64,000 bases of DNA from Streptomyces pristinaespiralis (GTDB lineage Bacteria; Actinomycetota; Actinomycetes; Streptomycetales; Streptomycetaceae). Made by a program: the position numbers and the translations under genes. Where the stretch lies: the NCBI RefSeq assembly GCF_001278075.1, contig NZ_CP011340.1, positions 6,383,501 to 6,447,500 of the forward strand. Reading direction: 5' to 3'. The notes beneath the pieces are model-generated. The model was not told where the DNA came from. It made no database searches and saw only the letters and a program-made list of their open reading frames with translations. Positions 41,246 through 49,799 of the stretch are shown here, piece by piece; within the stretch, counting starts at the first letter, position 1, and every line of letters starts with the position of its first letter.

Positions 41246-41251
41246 TAGGCT
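41246..41251 (+). promoter_or_regulatory. Possible pyk -10 element (leaderless mRNA)
   Basis: TAGGCT ends 6 bases before the pyk ATG, which would place the transcript start at or very near the A of the ATG. No ribosome site exists and no clear -35 is seen. The 134-bp gap (41124-41257) is notably A/T-rich for this genome. Confidence 0.4.
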
Positions 41252-41257
41252 CGAAAC

Positions 41258-42682
41258 ATGCGCCGAGCAAAAATCGTCTGCACCCTGGGCCCCGCAACCG
41301 ACACGTACGAGCAGATCAAGGCACTCGTCGACGCCGGAATGGACATCGCCCGCTTCAACCTCAGCCACGGCACCTACGCCGACCACGAGGAGCGCTACCA
41401 CCACGTACGAAAGGCCTCCGACGAAACCGGCCGCAGCATCGGCATCCTCGCGGACCTTCAAGGCCCGAAGATCCGCCTCGGCCGCTTCCGCGAAGGACCC
41501 GTACTGCTTGAACGCGGCGACACGTTCACCATCACCACCGAGGACATCGAGGGCGACCGCCACACCTGCGGCACCACCTATCAGGGACTCGCCTCCGACG
41601 TCACCCGCGGCGAACGCATCCTCGTCGACGACGGCAAGGTCGCCCTCGAAGTCACCGCCGTCGAAGGCCCCCGGGTCACGACCACCGTCGTCGAAGGCGG
41701 CATGGTCTCCGACCACAAGGGCCTCAACCTCCCCGGCGTGGCCGTCTCCGTCCCCGCCCTCTCCGAGAAGGACATCGAAGACCTCCGCTGGGCCCTCGGC
41801 ATCGGCGCCGACATCATCGCCCTCTCCTTCGTCCGCAACGGCAAGGACATCGACGACGTCCACCGCGTCATGGACGAGGAAGGCCGCCGCCTCCCCGTCA
41901 TCGCCAAGGTCGAAAAACCCCAGGCGGTCGAGAACATCGACGACATCGTCGCCGCATTCGACGGAATCATGGTCGCCCGCGGCGACCTCGGCGTCGAAAT
42001 GCCCCTCGAACACGTACCGATCGTGCAGAAGCGGGCCATCAAGCTCGCCAAACGCAACGCCAAGCCGGTCATCGTCGCCACCCAGATGCTCGACTCGATG
42101 ATCGACAACTCCCGCCCCACCCGCGCCGAAGCCTCCGACGTCGCCAACGCCGTCATCGACGGCACGGACGCGGTGATGCTCTCCGGCGAGACGAGCGTCG
42201 GCAAATACCCGGTCGAAACCGTCCGCACCATGGCCCGCATCGTCATCGCCGCAGAAGAGGACGTCCTCGCCAAGGGCCTCCCCCCGCTGACCGACCGGAA
42301 CAAGCCCCGCACCCAGGGCGGCGCCGTGGCCCGCGCGGCCGCCGAGATCGGCGACTTCCTCGGCGCGAAGTTCCTCGTCGCCTTCACCCAGTCCGGCGAC
42401 ACGGTCAAGCGCCTCTCCCGCTACCGCTCGCCGATCCCCCTCCTCGCCTTCACCCCCGACCCGGCGACCCGCTCCCAACTCAACCTCACGTGGGGCGTCG
42501 AGACCTTCCTCGGCCCGCACGTCGATTCCACCGACGCGATGGTCGCCCAGGTCGACGAGGAACTGCTGCGCATCGGCCGCTGCGAGCGGGGCGACATCGT
42601 GGTCATCACGGCCGGCTCCCCGCCGGGCGTCGCGGGCTCGACCAACCTGGTCCGCGTGCACCGCATCGGCGAGAGCCTCTAG
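41258..42682 (+). CDS. pyk: Pyruvate kinase
   Basis: A 474-aa pyruvate kinase, converting PEP and ADP to pyruvate and ATP. The A domain starts 'RRAKIVCTLGPATD'. Active-site segments include 'NLSHGTYADH', 'ILADLQGPKIRLG', the catalytic Lys in 'VIAKVEKPQA', the metal-binding 'MVARGDLGVEMP' and 'PVIVATQMLDSMI'. The C-terminal regulatory domain is complete. No ribosome site precedes the ATG, so it is probably leaderless. Confidence 0.97.
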   Translation: MRRAKIVCTLGPATDTYEQIKALVDAGMDIARFNLSHGTYADHEERYHHVRKASDETGRSIGILADLQGPKIRLGRFREGPVLLERGDTFTITTEDIEGDRHTCGTTYQGLASDVTRGERILVDDGKVALEVTAVEGPRVTTTVVEGGMVSDHKGLNLPGVAVSVPALSEKDIEDLRWALGIGADIIALSFVRNGKDIDDVHRVMDEEGRRLPVIAKVEKPQAVENIDDIVAAFDGIMVARGDLGVEMPLEHVPIVQKRAIKLAKRNAKPVIVATQMLDSMIDNSRPTRAEASDVANAVIDGTDAVMLSGETSVGKYPVETVRTMARIVIAAEEDVLAKGLPPLTDRNKPRTQGGAVARAAAEIGDFLGAKFLVAFTQSGDTVKRLSRYRSPIPLLAFTPDPATRSQLNLTWGVETFLGPHVDSTDAMVAQVDEELLRIGRCERGDIVVITAGSPPGVAGSTNLVRVHRIGESL

Positions 42683-42695
42683 CGGCGGGGGACGC

Positions 42696-43499
42696 TCAGT
42701 ACTTCGGCCCGACGTGCGCGTCCATGAGCGCGACGGACGCGCGTCGGGCGACGGAAATGTTGTACGGGCTGCCGTTGCGGGTGCAGTGCGTCCACTCGAC
42801 TCCGAGCTTGTCGAGCGTGTCGGTGAAGAGCTGCCGGATGTCGTCGGAGACGTTGGTGAAGAAGTACCGGGGGTACTCGTAGCGCTTGCGCTCGCCATTG
42901 ACGACCCGGGTGGTCCAGTTCATGTTCCGGCAGCCGTCGGAATGGACGAGCCCCCGGACGAAATCCCACGGGTGAGCGTCGACGATCTCCTGTTGCCAGG
43001 GTTCGAGGGCGATCTTGCGCTCGTGCTTCCTGCCGGGGCCGTGCTGGGGGAACAGGCACCACAGGTGCTTCGAGTAGAGCTTCACTTCGTGGCTCCCCCT
43101 GCGCTGCACCCGGCACACCGCGTTGTCGCGGAAGACGGTTCGCATGGTGCTCTCGCAGGCGTCCATGAGTCCTGGCCATGAGTCGTCGCAGAAGATCGAC
43201 AGGCTCGGGGTCCTCATGGACCGGTTCTGAATGATGTGACCGTCACCGAGATAGAGCCCGAGAAGATAGGCGTAAGCCGACCACTCCAGGACCTCGTCGC
43301 ATCGAGGGCACCTCGAACGGTGCGCTCCGGGGCACTCGCCCCGCTCGGCGCGGTCCATGTGCTTCCAGTAGCTGATCGTGCCGCTCGGGACATCGAGTAT
43401 GCGAGCCACATGGGCGTTCTTGGCACCGGTCCGGAGGAGGGCGATCGCCCGGTGCCGTGTTTCCGGCGGGTGAAAGGGCATGGGGATACATTCAGGCAC
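42696..43499 (-). CDS. HTH / LAGLIDADG homing-endonuclease-like protein
   Basis: A 267-aa protein. An N-terminal helix-turn-helix (about residues 12-48, 'RHRAIALLRTGAKNAHVARILDVPSGTISYWK') is followed by a Cys-rich segment ('CPGAHRSRCPRC'). Two LAGLIDADG-like motifs follow: 'YLLGLYLGDGHI' (about residue 80) and 'WDFVRGLVHSDGC'. The fold therefore looks like a free-standing monomeric homing endonuclease. Both acidic residues of the motifs are present. It sits 60 bp downstream of a tRNA-Leu gene on the same strand, separated by a terminator. The start could be ATG 43499 or 43481; no ribosome site is evident. Catalytic activity is not proven by sequence. Confidence 0.8.
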   Translation of the reverse strand: MPECIPMPFHPPETRHRAIALLRTGAKNAHVARILDVPSGTISYWKHMDRAERGECPGAHRSRCPRCDEVLEWSAYAYLLGLYLGDGHIIQNRSMRTPSLSIFCDDSWPGLMDACESTMRTVFRDNAVCRVQRRGSHEVKLYSKHLWCLFPQHGPGRKHERKIALEPWQQEIVDAHPWDFVRGLVHSDGCRNMNWTTRVVNGERKRYEYPRYFFTNVSDDIRQLFTDTLDKLGVEWTHCTRNGSPYNISVARRASVALMDAHVGPKY

Positions 43500-43520
43500 T
43501 CACAACCACTCTGAGCAGCG

Positions 43521-43556
43521 AAAAGCGGATATTCACGAGAAGGTGAACATCCGCTT
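43521..43556 (-). terminator. Terminator of tRNA-Leu
   Basis: On the minus strand AAGCGGAT...ATCCGCTT forms a long stem (with further pairing GTTCAC/GTGAAT), followed by TTTT. It is one of the few terminators in the window with a U-run. Confidence 0.75.
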
Positions 43557-43559
43557 CGG

Positions 43560-43642
43560 TGCCCGGTGTGGGATTCGAACCCACATGCCCTAAGGCACGG
43601 CATTTTGAGTGCCGCGAGTCTGACCAGTTCCTCCAACCGGGC
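43560..43642 (-). tRNA. tRNA-Leu (anticodon CAA)
   Basis: An 83-nt type II tRNA on the minus strand. The acceptor stem is GCCCGGT with ACCGGGC, the T arm ends GGTTCGAATCC, the variable arm is long (GTGCCTTAGGGCAT) and the anticodon loop is CTCAAAA. The anticodon CAA reads UUG. Discriminator A is followed by CCG, so CCA is not encoded. Confidence 0.95.
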
Positions 43643-43737
43643 AGGCTGGGAGCTGCAAGGGAGTGTACCGGGTCCGCGCTGCCCGTCGCCGCTCGGTAGG
43701 CTCTTGTGGAGCACCCTGTCTTGAAACGAGGAGCCCC

Positions 43738-44394
43738 GTGACCGCCCCCGAGTCGCCCCAGCCCATCGCCGATGACGACGACAAGTCGCACGTCCCGCCC
43801 CTGACGACGCGTGTCGTCATCGCCGAGGACGAGGCGCTCATCCGGCTCGATCTCAAAGAGATGCTCGAGGAGGAGGGGTACTCCGTCGTCGGTGAGGCCG
43901 GCGACGGGCAGCGGGCCGTGGAGCTGGCACGGGAGCACCGGCCGGATCTGGTGATCCTCGACGTGAAGATGCCCGTGCTCGACGGGATCTCCGCGGCGGA
44001 GAAGATCGCCGAGGAGTCCATCGCGCCGGTCCTGATGCTCACCGCGTTCTCGCAGCGCGACCTCGTGGAGCGGGCGCGGGACGCCGGCGCCATGGCGTAT
44101 CTGGTGAAGCCGTTCAGCAAGAGCGACGTCGTGCCCGCGATCGAGATGGCGGTGTCGCGGTTCACCGAGCTCAAGGCGCTCGAGCAGGAGGTCGCGGACC
44201 TTTCGCAGCGGCTCGAGACGCGCAAGCTGGTGGATCGGGCGAAGAGCATTCTGCAGACGCAGTACGGGCTGACGGAGCCGGCGGCGTTCCGGTGGATCCA
44301 GAAGACGTCGATGGACCGCCGGCTGTCGATGCAGCAGGTGGCGGAGGCGGTCATCGAGGACGCCGAGGAGAAGAAGGCCGCGAAGGGGCAGTAG
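43738..44394 (+). CDS. ANTAR-domain response regulator (PdtaR-type)
   Basis: A 218-aa response regulator. The receiver domain is at about residues 22-140 ('VVIAEDEALIRLDLKEML', phospho-Asp in 'DLVILDVKMPVLDG', Thr in 'MLTAFS', Lys in 'LVKPFS'). A C-terminal ANTAR RNA-binding domain follows ('LETRKLVDRAKSILQTQYGLTEPAAFRWIQKTSMDRRLSMQQVAEAVI'-type pattern). It acts as an anti-terminator by binding paired hairpins in target mRNAs when phosphorylated. The GTG at 43738 has GAGGAG upstream, and a TAGGCT (-10-like) lies at 43697-43702. A very strong terminator follows. Confidence 0.93.
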   Translation: MTAPESPQPIADDDDKSHVPPLTTRVVIAEDEALIRLDLKEMLEEEGYSVVGEAGDGQRAVELAREHRPDLVILDVKMPVLDGISAAEKIAEESIAPVLMLTAFSQRDLVERARDAGAMAYLVKPFSKSDVVPAIEMAVSRFTELKALEQEVADLSQRLETRKLVDRAKSILQTQYGLTEPAAFRWIQKTSMDRRLSMQQVAEAVIEDAEEKKAAKGQ

Positions 44395-44475
44395 TCGGCG
44401 GCAGGGCGCTCAGCGGTCCGGACGGCGGGCCGAGCGGGCGGCGGGCGTCCGGACGCGGACAAGTGGGTGGAATCG

Positions 44476-44514
44476 CGGCGGGCCCCCGGTCACTTGGTGA
44501 CCGGGGGCCCGCCG
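44476..44514 (+). terminator. Strong terminator of the ANTAR regulator gene
   Basis: Perfect 18-bp stem (44476-44493 with 44497-44514) and a TTG triloop, 81 bases after the stop. It is the longest perfect stem in the window. Confidence 0.85.
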
Positions 44515-44993
44515 CTGTTCTTGGGGATGTTGTGAAGGACGTTTTCGATTCGGCGGCGCGGCGGGCCGTCGCGCGCTACGGTGACGCGACCCGGCCGAAG
44601 GGGGTGCTGTGCGGTGAGACGGAGGTGCTCTGTGCGGGGTGTGGGCGAGGCTCGGCGGGGGCATGTTCCGGCCAGTTCTTCTCTCCGCGGCCGGAGGGAA
44701 CGTCGCAGTTCAGAGCGTTGGCGGGGTCTGCGGAAATGTGGTCGTGAAGATCATGTGCGAGTTTGTCGGGTACTTGCGGATCACTGCTGACATGTCCGGT
44801 CGCCGGTAAGGAGTGTTCTGTTTCCGGCGCATGACTCAGGTCACAGGGCGATCACACATCTTCCGGTCACCTATCCGTGTGCCCGAACGCGCGATTACAT
44901 TCCCCGCACACCGCACGGACAAGCGGTGTCCTGTGAGGGGATGCCAACTTCCCCCGCTGACAAGATCGTTCGCGCGGCTCCAAGGGGTTCGTA
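44515..44993 (+). other. livK upstream region (479 bp)
   Basis: No gene is credible. The last 250 bp are A/T-richer and probably hold the livK promoter and leader. TGAC-N4-GTCA (44832-44843) is an inverted repeat. GATTACAT at 44893-44900 could be a -10 region. AAGGGG precedes the GTG start. Confidence 0.45.
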
Positions 44994-46154
44994 GTGCTGA
45001 ACAAGACCATCGTCAAACTGGCTATACCGCTGGCCGTGGGTGCTCTGGCCCTGACCGGGTGCGGCAGCGACTCCGGTAGCGGTGACGGCGCCGTGAAGAT
45101 CGCTTTCCAGGGTCCGCTCTCCGGCGACAACGTCGCGCTGGGCGAGAACATGCAGAACGGCGTGAAGCTGGCCATCGACCAGGCCAACGCCAAGGGCGAC
45201 CTCGACTTCAAGATCGAGTACGTCGCCGGTGACGACCAGGGTCTGCCGGACAAGGCCACGGCCACCGCGCAGAAGATCATCGACGACCCGGGTGTCGTCG
45301 CCGTGGTGGGCCCCGCCTTCTCCGGGCCGACCAACACCTCTTCGCCGCTGTACGCGGAGTCCGGTCTGGTGACGGTTTCCCCGTCCGCGACCAACCCGCT
45401 GCTGACGGACAAGGAGAACGGGTTCACCAGCTTCCTGCGCGGTGTCCCCAACGACAACATGCAGGGCGCCGGCATGGCGACCTACTACGCCAAGAAGCTG
45501 CAGGCGAAGAAGGTCTACCTGGTCGACGACAAGACCGACTACGGCGTGGGCCTGGCGACTGTCGCCGAGAAGGGTCTGAAGGACGCCGGTATCGAGGTCG
45601 TCAAGAAGTCCGTCCCGCAGAAGACGCCGGACTACTCCGCGACCGCGAAGGACGTCGTCAACTCCAAGGCCGACGCGCTGATCTACGCCGGTTACTACCA
45701 GGACGCGGCTCCGTTCGCGAAGAAGCTGAAGGACGCCGGCTACAAGGGCGCGGCGATCTCCGGTGACGGTACGAACGACATGAAGTTCGTCGAGCTCGCG
45801 GGTGACGCCTCCGAGAACTGGTTCCTCACCTGCCCCTGCACCGACGCCACCGTCGAGGCGGGCACGAAGAAGTTCGCCGAGGACTACCAGAAGGAGTTCG
45901 GCCGCGCGCCGGGCACGTACTCCGCCGAGGCGTACGACATCGCCAACATGATCATCGCCGAGGTCAAGAAGGCGGGTGCGGACGTCGAGCGTGAGGCTCT
46001 GCGTGACGCGCTGGCGAAGGCCTCCTACAAGGGCCTGACGAAGACCTTCTCCTTCGGTGAGAACGGTGAGTTCAAGGGCACCGACGTCTACCTGTACCAG
46101 GTCAAGGGCGGCAAGATCGGGTACCAGGGCAACATCAACGAGCTGGCCGGCTGA
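44994..46154 (+). CDS. livK: Branched-chain amino acid ABC transporter, substrate-binding lipoprotein
   Basis: A 386-aa periplasmic-binding-type lipoprotein. The lipobox 'LTGC' (Cys at about residue 22) anchors it to the outside of the membrane. The body is a type I binding fold with Leu/Ile/Val-binding family segments: 'VKIAFQGPLSGDNVALGENMQNGVKLAID', 'VVAVVGPAFSGPTNTSSPLY' and 'PGTYSAEAYDIANM'. It is the first of five liv genes. The hairpin after it probably lets it be made in excess over the membrane parts. Confidence 0.93.
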   Translation: MLNKTIVKLAIPLAVGALALTGCGSDSGSGDGAVKIAFQGPLSGDNVALGENMQNGVKLAIDQANAKGDLDFKIEYVAGDDQGLPDKATATAQKIIDDPGVVAVVGPAFSGPTNTSSPLYAESGLVTVSPSATNPLLTDKENGFTSFLRGVPNDNMQGAGMATYYAKKLQAKKVYLVDDKTDYGVGLATVAEKGLKDAGIEVVKKSVPQKTPDYSATAKDVVNSKADALIYAGYYQDAAPFAKKLKDAGYKGAAISGDGTNDMKFVELAGDASENWFLTCPCTDATVEAGTKKFAEDYQKEFGRAPGTYSAEAYDIANMIIAEVKKAGADVEREALRDALAKASYKGLTKTFSFGENGEFKGTDVYLYQVKGGKIGYQGNINELAG

Positions 46155-46186
46155 CGCTGGGGCTCAGTGGCTGATGCCATGCGTCT

Positions 46187-46219
46187 GGGGGCCGGGAGGC
46201 GGTAGTTCTCCCGGCCCCC
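46187..46219 (+). terminator. Intra-operon hairpin after livK
   Basis: Perfect 12-bp stem (GGGGGCCGGGAG with CTCCCGGCCCCC), 9-nt loop, 33 bases after the livK stop. A partial terminator or RNA-stability element is likely because the permease genes follow. Confidence 0.65.
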
Positions 46220-46345
46220 GTCCGCGAAGTGGGGCGGTCGGTCCCCTGACCGGTGCATCCCACTGTTTCGAATGATTCGCCCGCGGGCCGCCCTCGTCGC
46301 CACGAGCGCCGCCGCCCGCTCAGCTCCCACAAGGAAGTCTGCTCC

Positions 46346-47269
46346 ATGTCCCTTCAGGAATTCTGGGACTACCTCGTCCTAGGGGTGATGCTCGGCTCGC
46401 TGTATGCCGTCATCGCCATCGGCTACACCCTTGTCTACGGCGTGCTGCAGCTGATCAACTTCGCGCACAGCGAGGTCTTCATGCTCGGCGCCTACGGCAG
46501 CCTCATCGTCCTTCAGCTGGTCAGTCCGGGGGACAACCCGTCCGCTCTGGCTTCCATCGGCTTCGTCGCTCTCGCCATGGCGGGGTCGGCGCTGTTCGGC
46601 GGCGTCACGGCGTACGGCCTGGAGAAGGTCGCGTACCGACCACTACGCAGACGTGGTGCGCCGCGGCTGATCTTCCTGATCACCGCGATCGGCGCCTCGT
46701 TCTTCCTGTACAACCTGGCCGGCAAGCTGTTCGGGCGTGACCCGCTGCCGCTGCCCGAGATGTACGACAACCACACCGTGTTCTCGCTGTTCGGCGCGGG
46801 TGTGAACATCACTCAGATGCTCCAGTTCGCGACGGCCGTGGTCATGATGGTCGCGCTGGACATGCTGGTGACCCGCACGAAGCTCGGCAAGGGCATCCGC
46901 GCGGTCGCCCAGGACGCCGAGGTCGCGGGCCTGATGGGCGTCGACATCGACAAGGTCATCTCCCGCACCTTCATCATCGGCGGTGTGCTGGGCGGTGTGG
47001 CGGGCTTCCTGTTCGCCAACCTGAACCAGGTGTCGTACACGATGGGCTTCATACCCGGCATCACCGCGTTCGCCGCCGCCGTCGTCGGCGGTATCGGCAA
47101 CATCCGCGGTGCGATGTTCGGCGGCATTCTGATCGGCATCGTGGAGACGATGACGGTGCCGCTGCTCGGTGACGAGTGGCGCAGCGTCTCGGCCATGGTC
47201 GTGCTGATCCTTGTGCTGATGTTCCGCCCGATGGGCATCCTCGGTGAGCGAGTGGGGAGGGCGGCATGA
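46346..47269 (+). CDS. livH: Branched-chain amino acid ABC transporter permease LivH
   Basis: A 307-aa inner-membrane permease with about eight hydrophobic segments. The family start 'LVLGVMLGSLYAVIAIGYTLVYGVLQLINFAHSEVFMLGAY'-type region and the EAA-like loop 'GKGIRAVAQDAEVAGLMGVDIDKVI' are clear. The ATG at 46346 follows AAGGAAG; a longer in-frame start is hydrophilic and not family-like. It overlaps livM by 4 nt. Confidence 0.94.
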   Translation: MSLQEFWDYLVLGVMLGSLYAVIAIGYTLVYGVLQLINFAHSEVFMLGAYGSLIVLQLVSPGDNPSALASIGFVALAMAGSALFGGVTAYGLEKVAYRPLRRRGAPRLIFLITAIGASFFLYNLAGKLFGRDPLPLPEMYDNHTVFSLFGAGVNITQMLQFATAVVMMVALDMLVTRTKLGKGIRAVAQDAEVAGLMGVDIDKVISRTFIIGGVLGGVAGFLFANLNQVSYTMGFIPGITAFAAAVVGGIGNIRGAMFGGILIGIVETMTVPLLGDEWRSVSAMVVLILVLMFRPMGILGERVGRAA

Positions 47270-48651
47270 GTACGGTCGACACCTCGAAGAACCTGACGCC
47301 GTCTGCGGCGTCGAAGCTGCGCCGCACGGCGTGGTACCAGACGGAGCGTTTCTCCCGTCTGTGGGCGATGATCGCCCTGGGTGTGCTGCTGGCCCTGGTG
47401 ACGGGTGAGCAGGGCAACACGCGTGACATCTTCTTCTCGATCGAGAGCACGTTCACGGGTCCCAACCTGTGGGTGTGTCTGGGTCTTACGGTCGGTGTGT
47501 GGGCGCTGCGGGAGTTCGCGGCGACGCCGATCAAGGGCGCGGTCACGAAGGCCAAGGAGTCGGCCGGTTCGGCTGTTTCCGGTGGTCCGGTGGGCACGCT
47601 GCGGGAGCGGCTGCGGACCGACAAGCGGGTGAAGCTGGGTGGCATCGCCGTCCTGCTGATCCTGGTCCTGGTCATTCCGTCGGGTCTCGAGCGGAGCTGG
47701 CAGACGGTGCTGGTGGACCAGATCGCGATCTTCGCGCTGCTGGCGATCGGCCTCAACGTGGTGATCGGCTGGGCGGGTCTGCTGGACCTGGGCTTCTTCG
47801 CCTTCTTCGCGGTGGGTGCCTACTCGACGGCGTACTGGACGGGCCGGCTGCCGATCGAGCCTCCGGTGGTGCTGAACAACTTCTGGGTGATCCCGGTCGC
47901 GGTGATCACGTGTCTGATCTGTGGTCTGCTGCTGGGTGCTCCGACGCTGCGGCTCCGGGGTGACTACCTGGCGATCGTGACGCTCGGTTTCCACGAGATC
48001 ATCTACCTGGTCGCGAAGAACGCGGACGGTCTGACCGGTGGCCCGCAGGGTGCCCGTCTGATCCCCGACTTCTCGATCGACTTCGCGGGTCTCGAGTACA
48101 AGTGGTCGATCAAGCCGCTGCCTTACTGGTATCTGCTGGTCTTCTTCATCGTCCTGGTGATCATTCTGTTCTCGCGCCTCGAGCACTCGAGGGTCGGGCG
48201 TGCGTGGACGGCGATCCGTGAGGACGAGATCGCGGCGGCGGCGAACGGCGTCAACACGGTGCAGTTCAAGCTGATGGCCTTCGCGATCGGCGCGTCGACC
48301 TCCGGTGTCGCGGGCGTGATCTTCACGAGTAAGTACGGGTACATCAACCCGGAGGTCTTCCCGCTTCTGCAGTCGATCCTGATCCTGGCGTACGTCATCT
48401 TCGGCGGTATGGGTTCGATCCCGGGTGTGCTGATCGGTACGGCGATCCTGGTGTGGCTGCCGGAGGCGCTGAAGGACTGGGTGGACCCGTCCGACCGGTA
48501 CATGTATCTGGGCGCGCTGCTGGTGATCATGATGATCTACCGGCCTCAGGGTGTCTGGCCGTCCCGGCGAAGGCAGCGTGAGCTGAAGATGGCTGAGGAA
48601 GGCATCGGCGACGCGGACGCGATGTCCGAGCCGGCGGGAGGCAAGATCTGA
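47266..48651 (+). CDS. livM: Branched-chain amino acid ABC transporter permease LivM
   Basis: A 461-aa permease. About 130 N-terminal residues precede the conserved LivM core, including two extra hydrophobic segments ('LWAMIALGVLLALVTG', 'LWVCLGLTVGVWAL'). The core has 'ALLAIGLNVVIGWAGLLDLGFFAFFAVGAYS' and 'GRAWTAIREDEIAAAANGVNTVQFKL'. It starts in the end of livH (ATGA) and its TGA shares one base with the livG ATG. Confidence 0.94.
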   Translation: MSTVDTSKNLTPSAASKLRRTAWYQTERFSRLWAMIALGVLLALVTGEQGNTRDIFFSIESTFTGPNLWVCLGLTVGVWALREFAATPIKGAVTKAKESAGSAVSGGPVGTLRERLRTDKRVKLGGIAVLLILVLVIPSGLERSWQTVLVDQIAIFALLAIGLNVVIGWAGLLDLGFFAFFAVGAYSTAYWTGRLPIEPPVVLNNFWVIPVAVITCLICGLLLGAPTLRLRGDYLAIVTLGFHEIIYLVAKNADGLTGGPQGARLIPDFSIDFAGLEYKWSIKPLPYWYLLVFFIVLVIILFSRLEHSRVGRAWTAIREDEIAAAANGVNTVQFKLMAFAIGASTSGVAGVIFTSKYGYINPEVFPLLQSILILAYVIFGGMGSIPGVLIGTAILVWLPEALKDWVDPSDRYMYLGALLVIMMIYRPQGVWPSRRRQRELKMAEEGIGDADAMSEPAGGKI

Positions 48652-49799
48652 TGAGCACGGACGTGAAGAGCGACGCGACGGCCGGTGCGCAGCCTTCGGC
48701 CGGTGGTACCGATCTGGTGCTGCAGGCGTCGGATGTGACGCTGCGGTTCGGCGGGTTGACCTGTCTGGACCATGTGGACGTCAACATGTGCCGGGGCGAG
48801 GTCCTGGCGGTGATCGGGCCGAACGGTGCGGGTAAGACCTCGCTGTTCAACTCGCTCACCGGGGCGTACACGCCGCAGGAGGGCAAGATCGTCTTCCGTT
48901 CCAAGGACGGCGACGAGAAGTCCCTGCTGGGCAGCAAGCCGCACATCGTCAACCGTGTGGGTGTGGCACGGACGTTCCAGAACATCCGGTTGTTCGGGGC
49001 GCTGACGGCGCTGGAGAACGTCAAGATCGCGGCGGAGACCCGGCTGAAGGCCGGTCCTGTCTCGATCATGCTGGGTCTGCCGAACGCCCGTAAGGCGGAG
49101 CGGCTCAGTGACGAGCGGGCGCACCGGCTGCTGAAGTTCGTGGGTCTGGAGGACAAGCTCAACGAGATCGCGGGCAGCTTGTCCTACGGTGACCAGCGCA
49201 GTCTGGAGATCGCGCGGGCGCTGGCGACGGATCCGCAGGTGCTGCTGCTGGACGAGCCGGCCGCCGGTACGAATCCGACGGAGAAGCTGGAGCTGGAGCA
49301 GCTGATCCGCCGTATCAACACGGAGCTGGGCATCAGCGTGCTGCTGATCGAGCACGACATGCGTCTGGTGATGTCGGTCGCGGACCGGGTGATGGTTCTC
49401 AACTTCGGCAAGAAGATCGCCGAGGGGACGCCGAGCGAGGTGCAGCAGCACCCGGCGGTGATCGAGGCCTACCTGGGGGCGTCTGCGGAGGACGCGGAGG
49501 TGGTTCAGGCCGCCATCGCGGAGCAGCATGCGGCGGACGGTCCCGAGGAGCCGGCGTCGGCCGGGTCCGCGTCCGAGGAGCCGGGTTCCGACGAGCCCGC
49601 GTCCGAGGACTCGGGTTCTGACGACTCGGGTTCTGACGACTCGGCTTCCGAGGACCCGACTTCGGACGAGGCGGGTTCTGACGACTCTGCTTCGGACGGG
49701 TCCGCGGCGGACGACGCCGACGGGGCGTCGTCCGATGCGGGGTCGTCGGACGGAACGGCGCCGGGCGAGACCGCGGCGGACGAGGAGAGCGGCAAGTGA
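48651..49799 (+). CDS. livG: Branched-chain amino acid ABC transporter ATPase LivG with acidic tail
   Basis: A 382-aa ABC ATPase. Walker A is 'GPNGAGKTS', the signature is 'LSYGDQRSLEIARAL' (LSYGxQ variant of LSGGQ) and Walker B is 'VLLLDEPAAG', then the H-loop 'LLIEHDM'. The core ends near residue 280. The last ~100 residues are almost only Ser, Asp, Glu, Ala, Gly and Pro in repeats such as GSDDS and ASED. Typical LivG is about 255-290 aa, so this tail is an unusual addition. It has no charge-neutral or hydrophobic part and is probably disordered. It overlaps livF by 4 nt. Confidence 0.94.
   Translation: MSTDVKSDATAGAQPSAGGTDLVLQASDVTLRFGGLTCLDHVDVNMCRGEVLAVIGPNGAGKTSLFNSLTGAYTPQEGKIVFRSKDGDEKSLLGSKPHIVNRVGVARTFQNIRLFGALTALENVKIAAETRLKAGPVSIMLGLPNARKAERLSDERAHRLLKFVGLEDKLNEIAGSLSYGDQRSLEIARALATDPQVLLLDEPAAGTNPTEKLELEQLIRRINTELGISVLLIEHDMRLVMSVADRVMVLNFGKKIAEGTPSEVQQHPAVIEAYLGASAEDAEVVQAAIAEQHAADGPEEPASAGSASEEPGSDEPASEDSGSDDSGSDDSASEDPTSDEAGSDDSASDGSAADDADGASSDAGSSDGTAPGETAADEESGK

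Noticed and set aside
43560..43642. tRNA as an integrated-element attachment site
   Set aside because: No integrase gene and no duplicated tRNA 3' end were found in the window.
44532..44747. 71-codon GTG frame after the ANTAR regulator's terminator ('MKDVFDSAARRAVARYGD..')
   Set aside because: Some protein-like start, but no recognised family and a weak ribosome site; not enough to call a gene.
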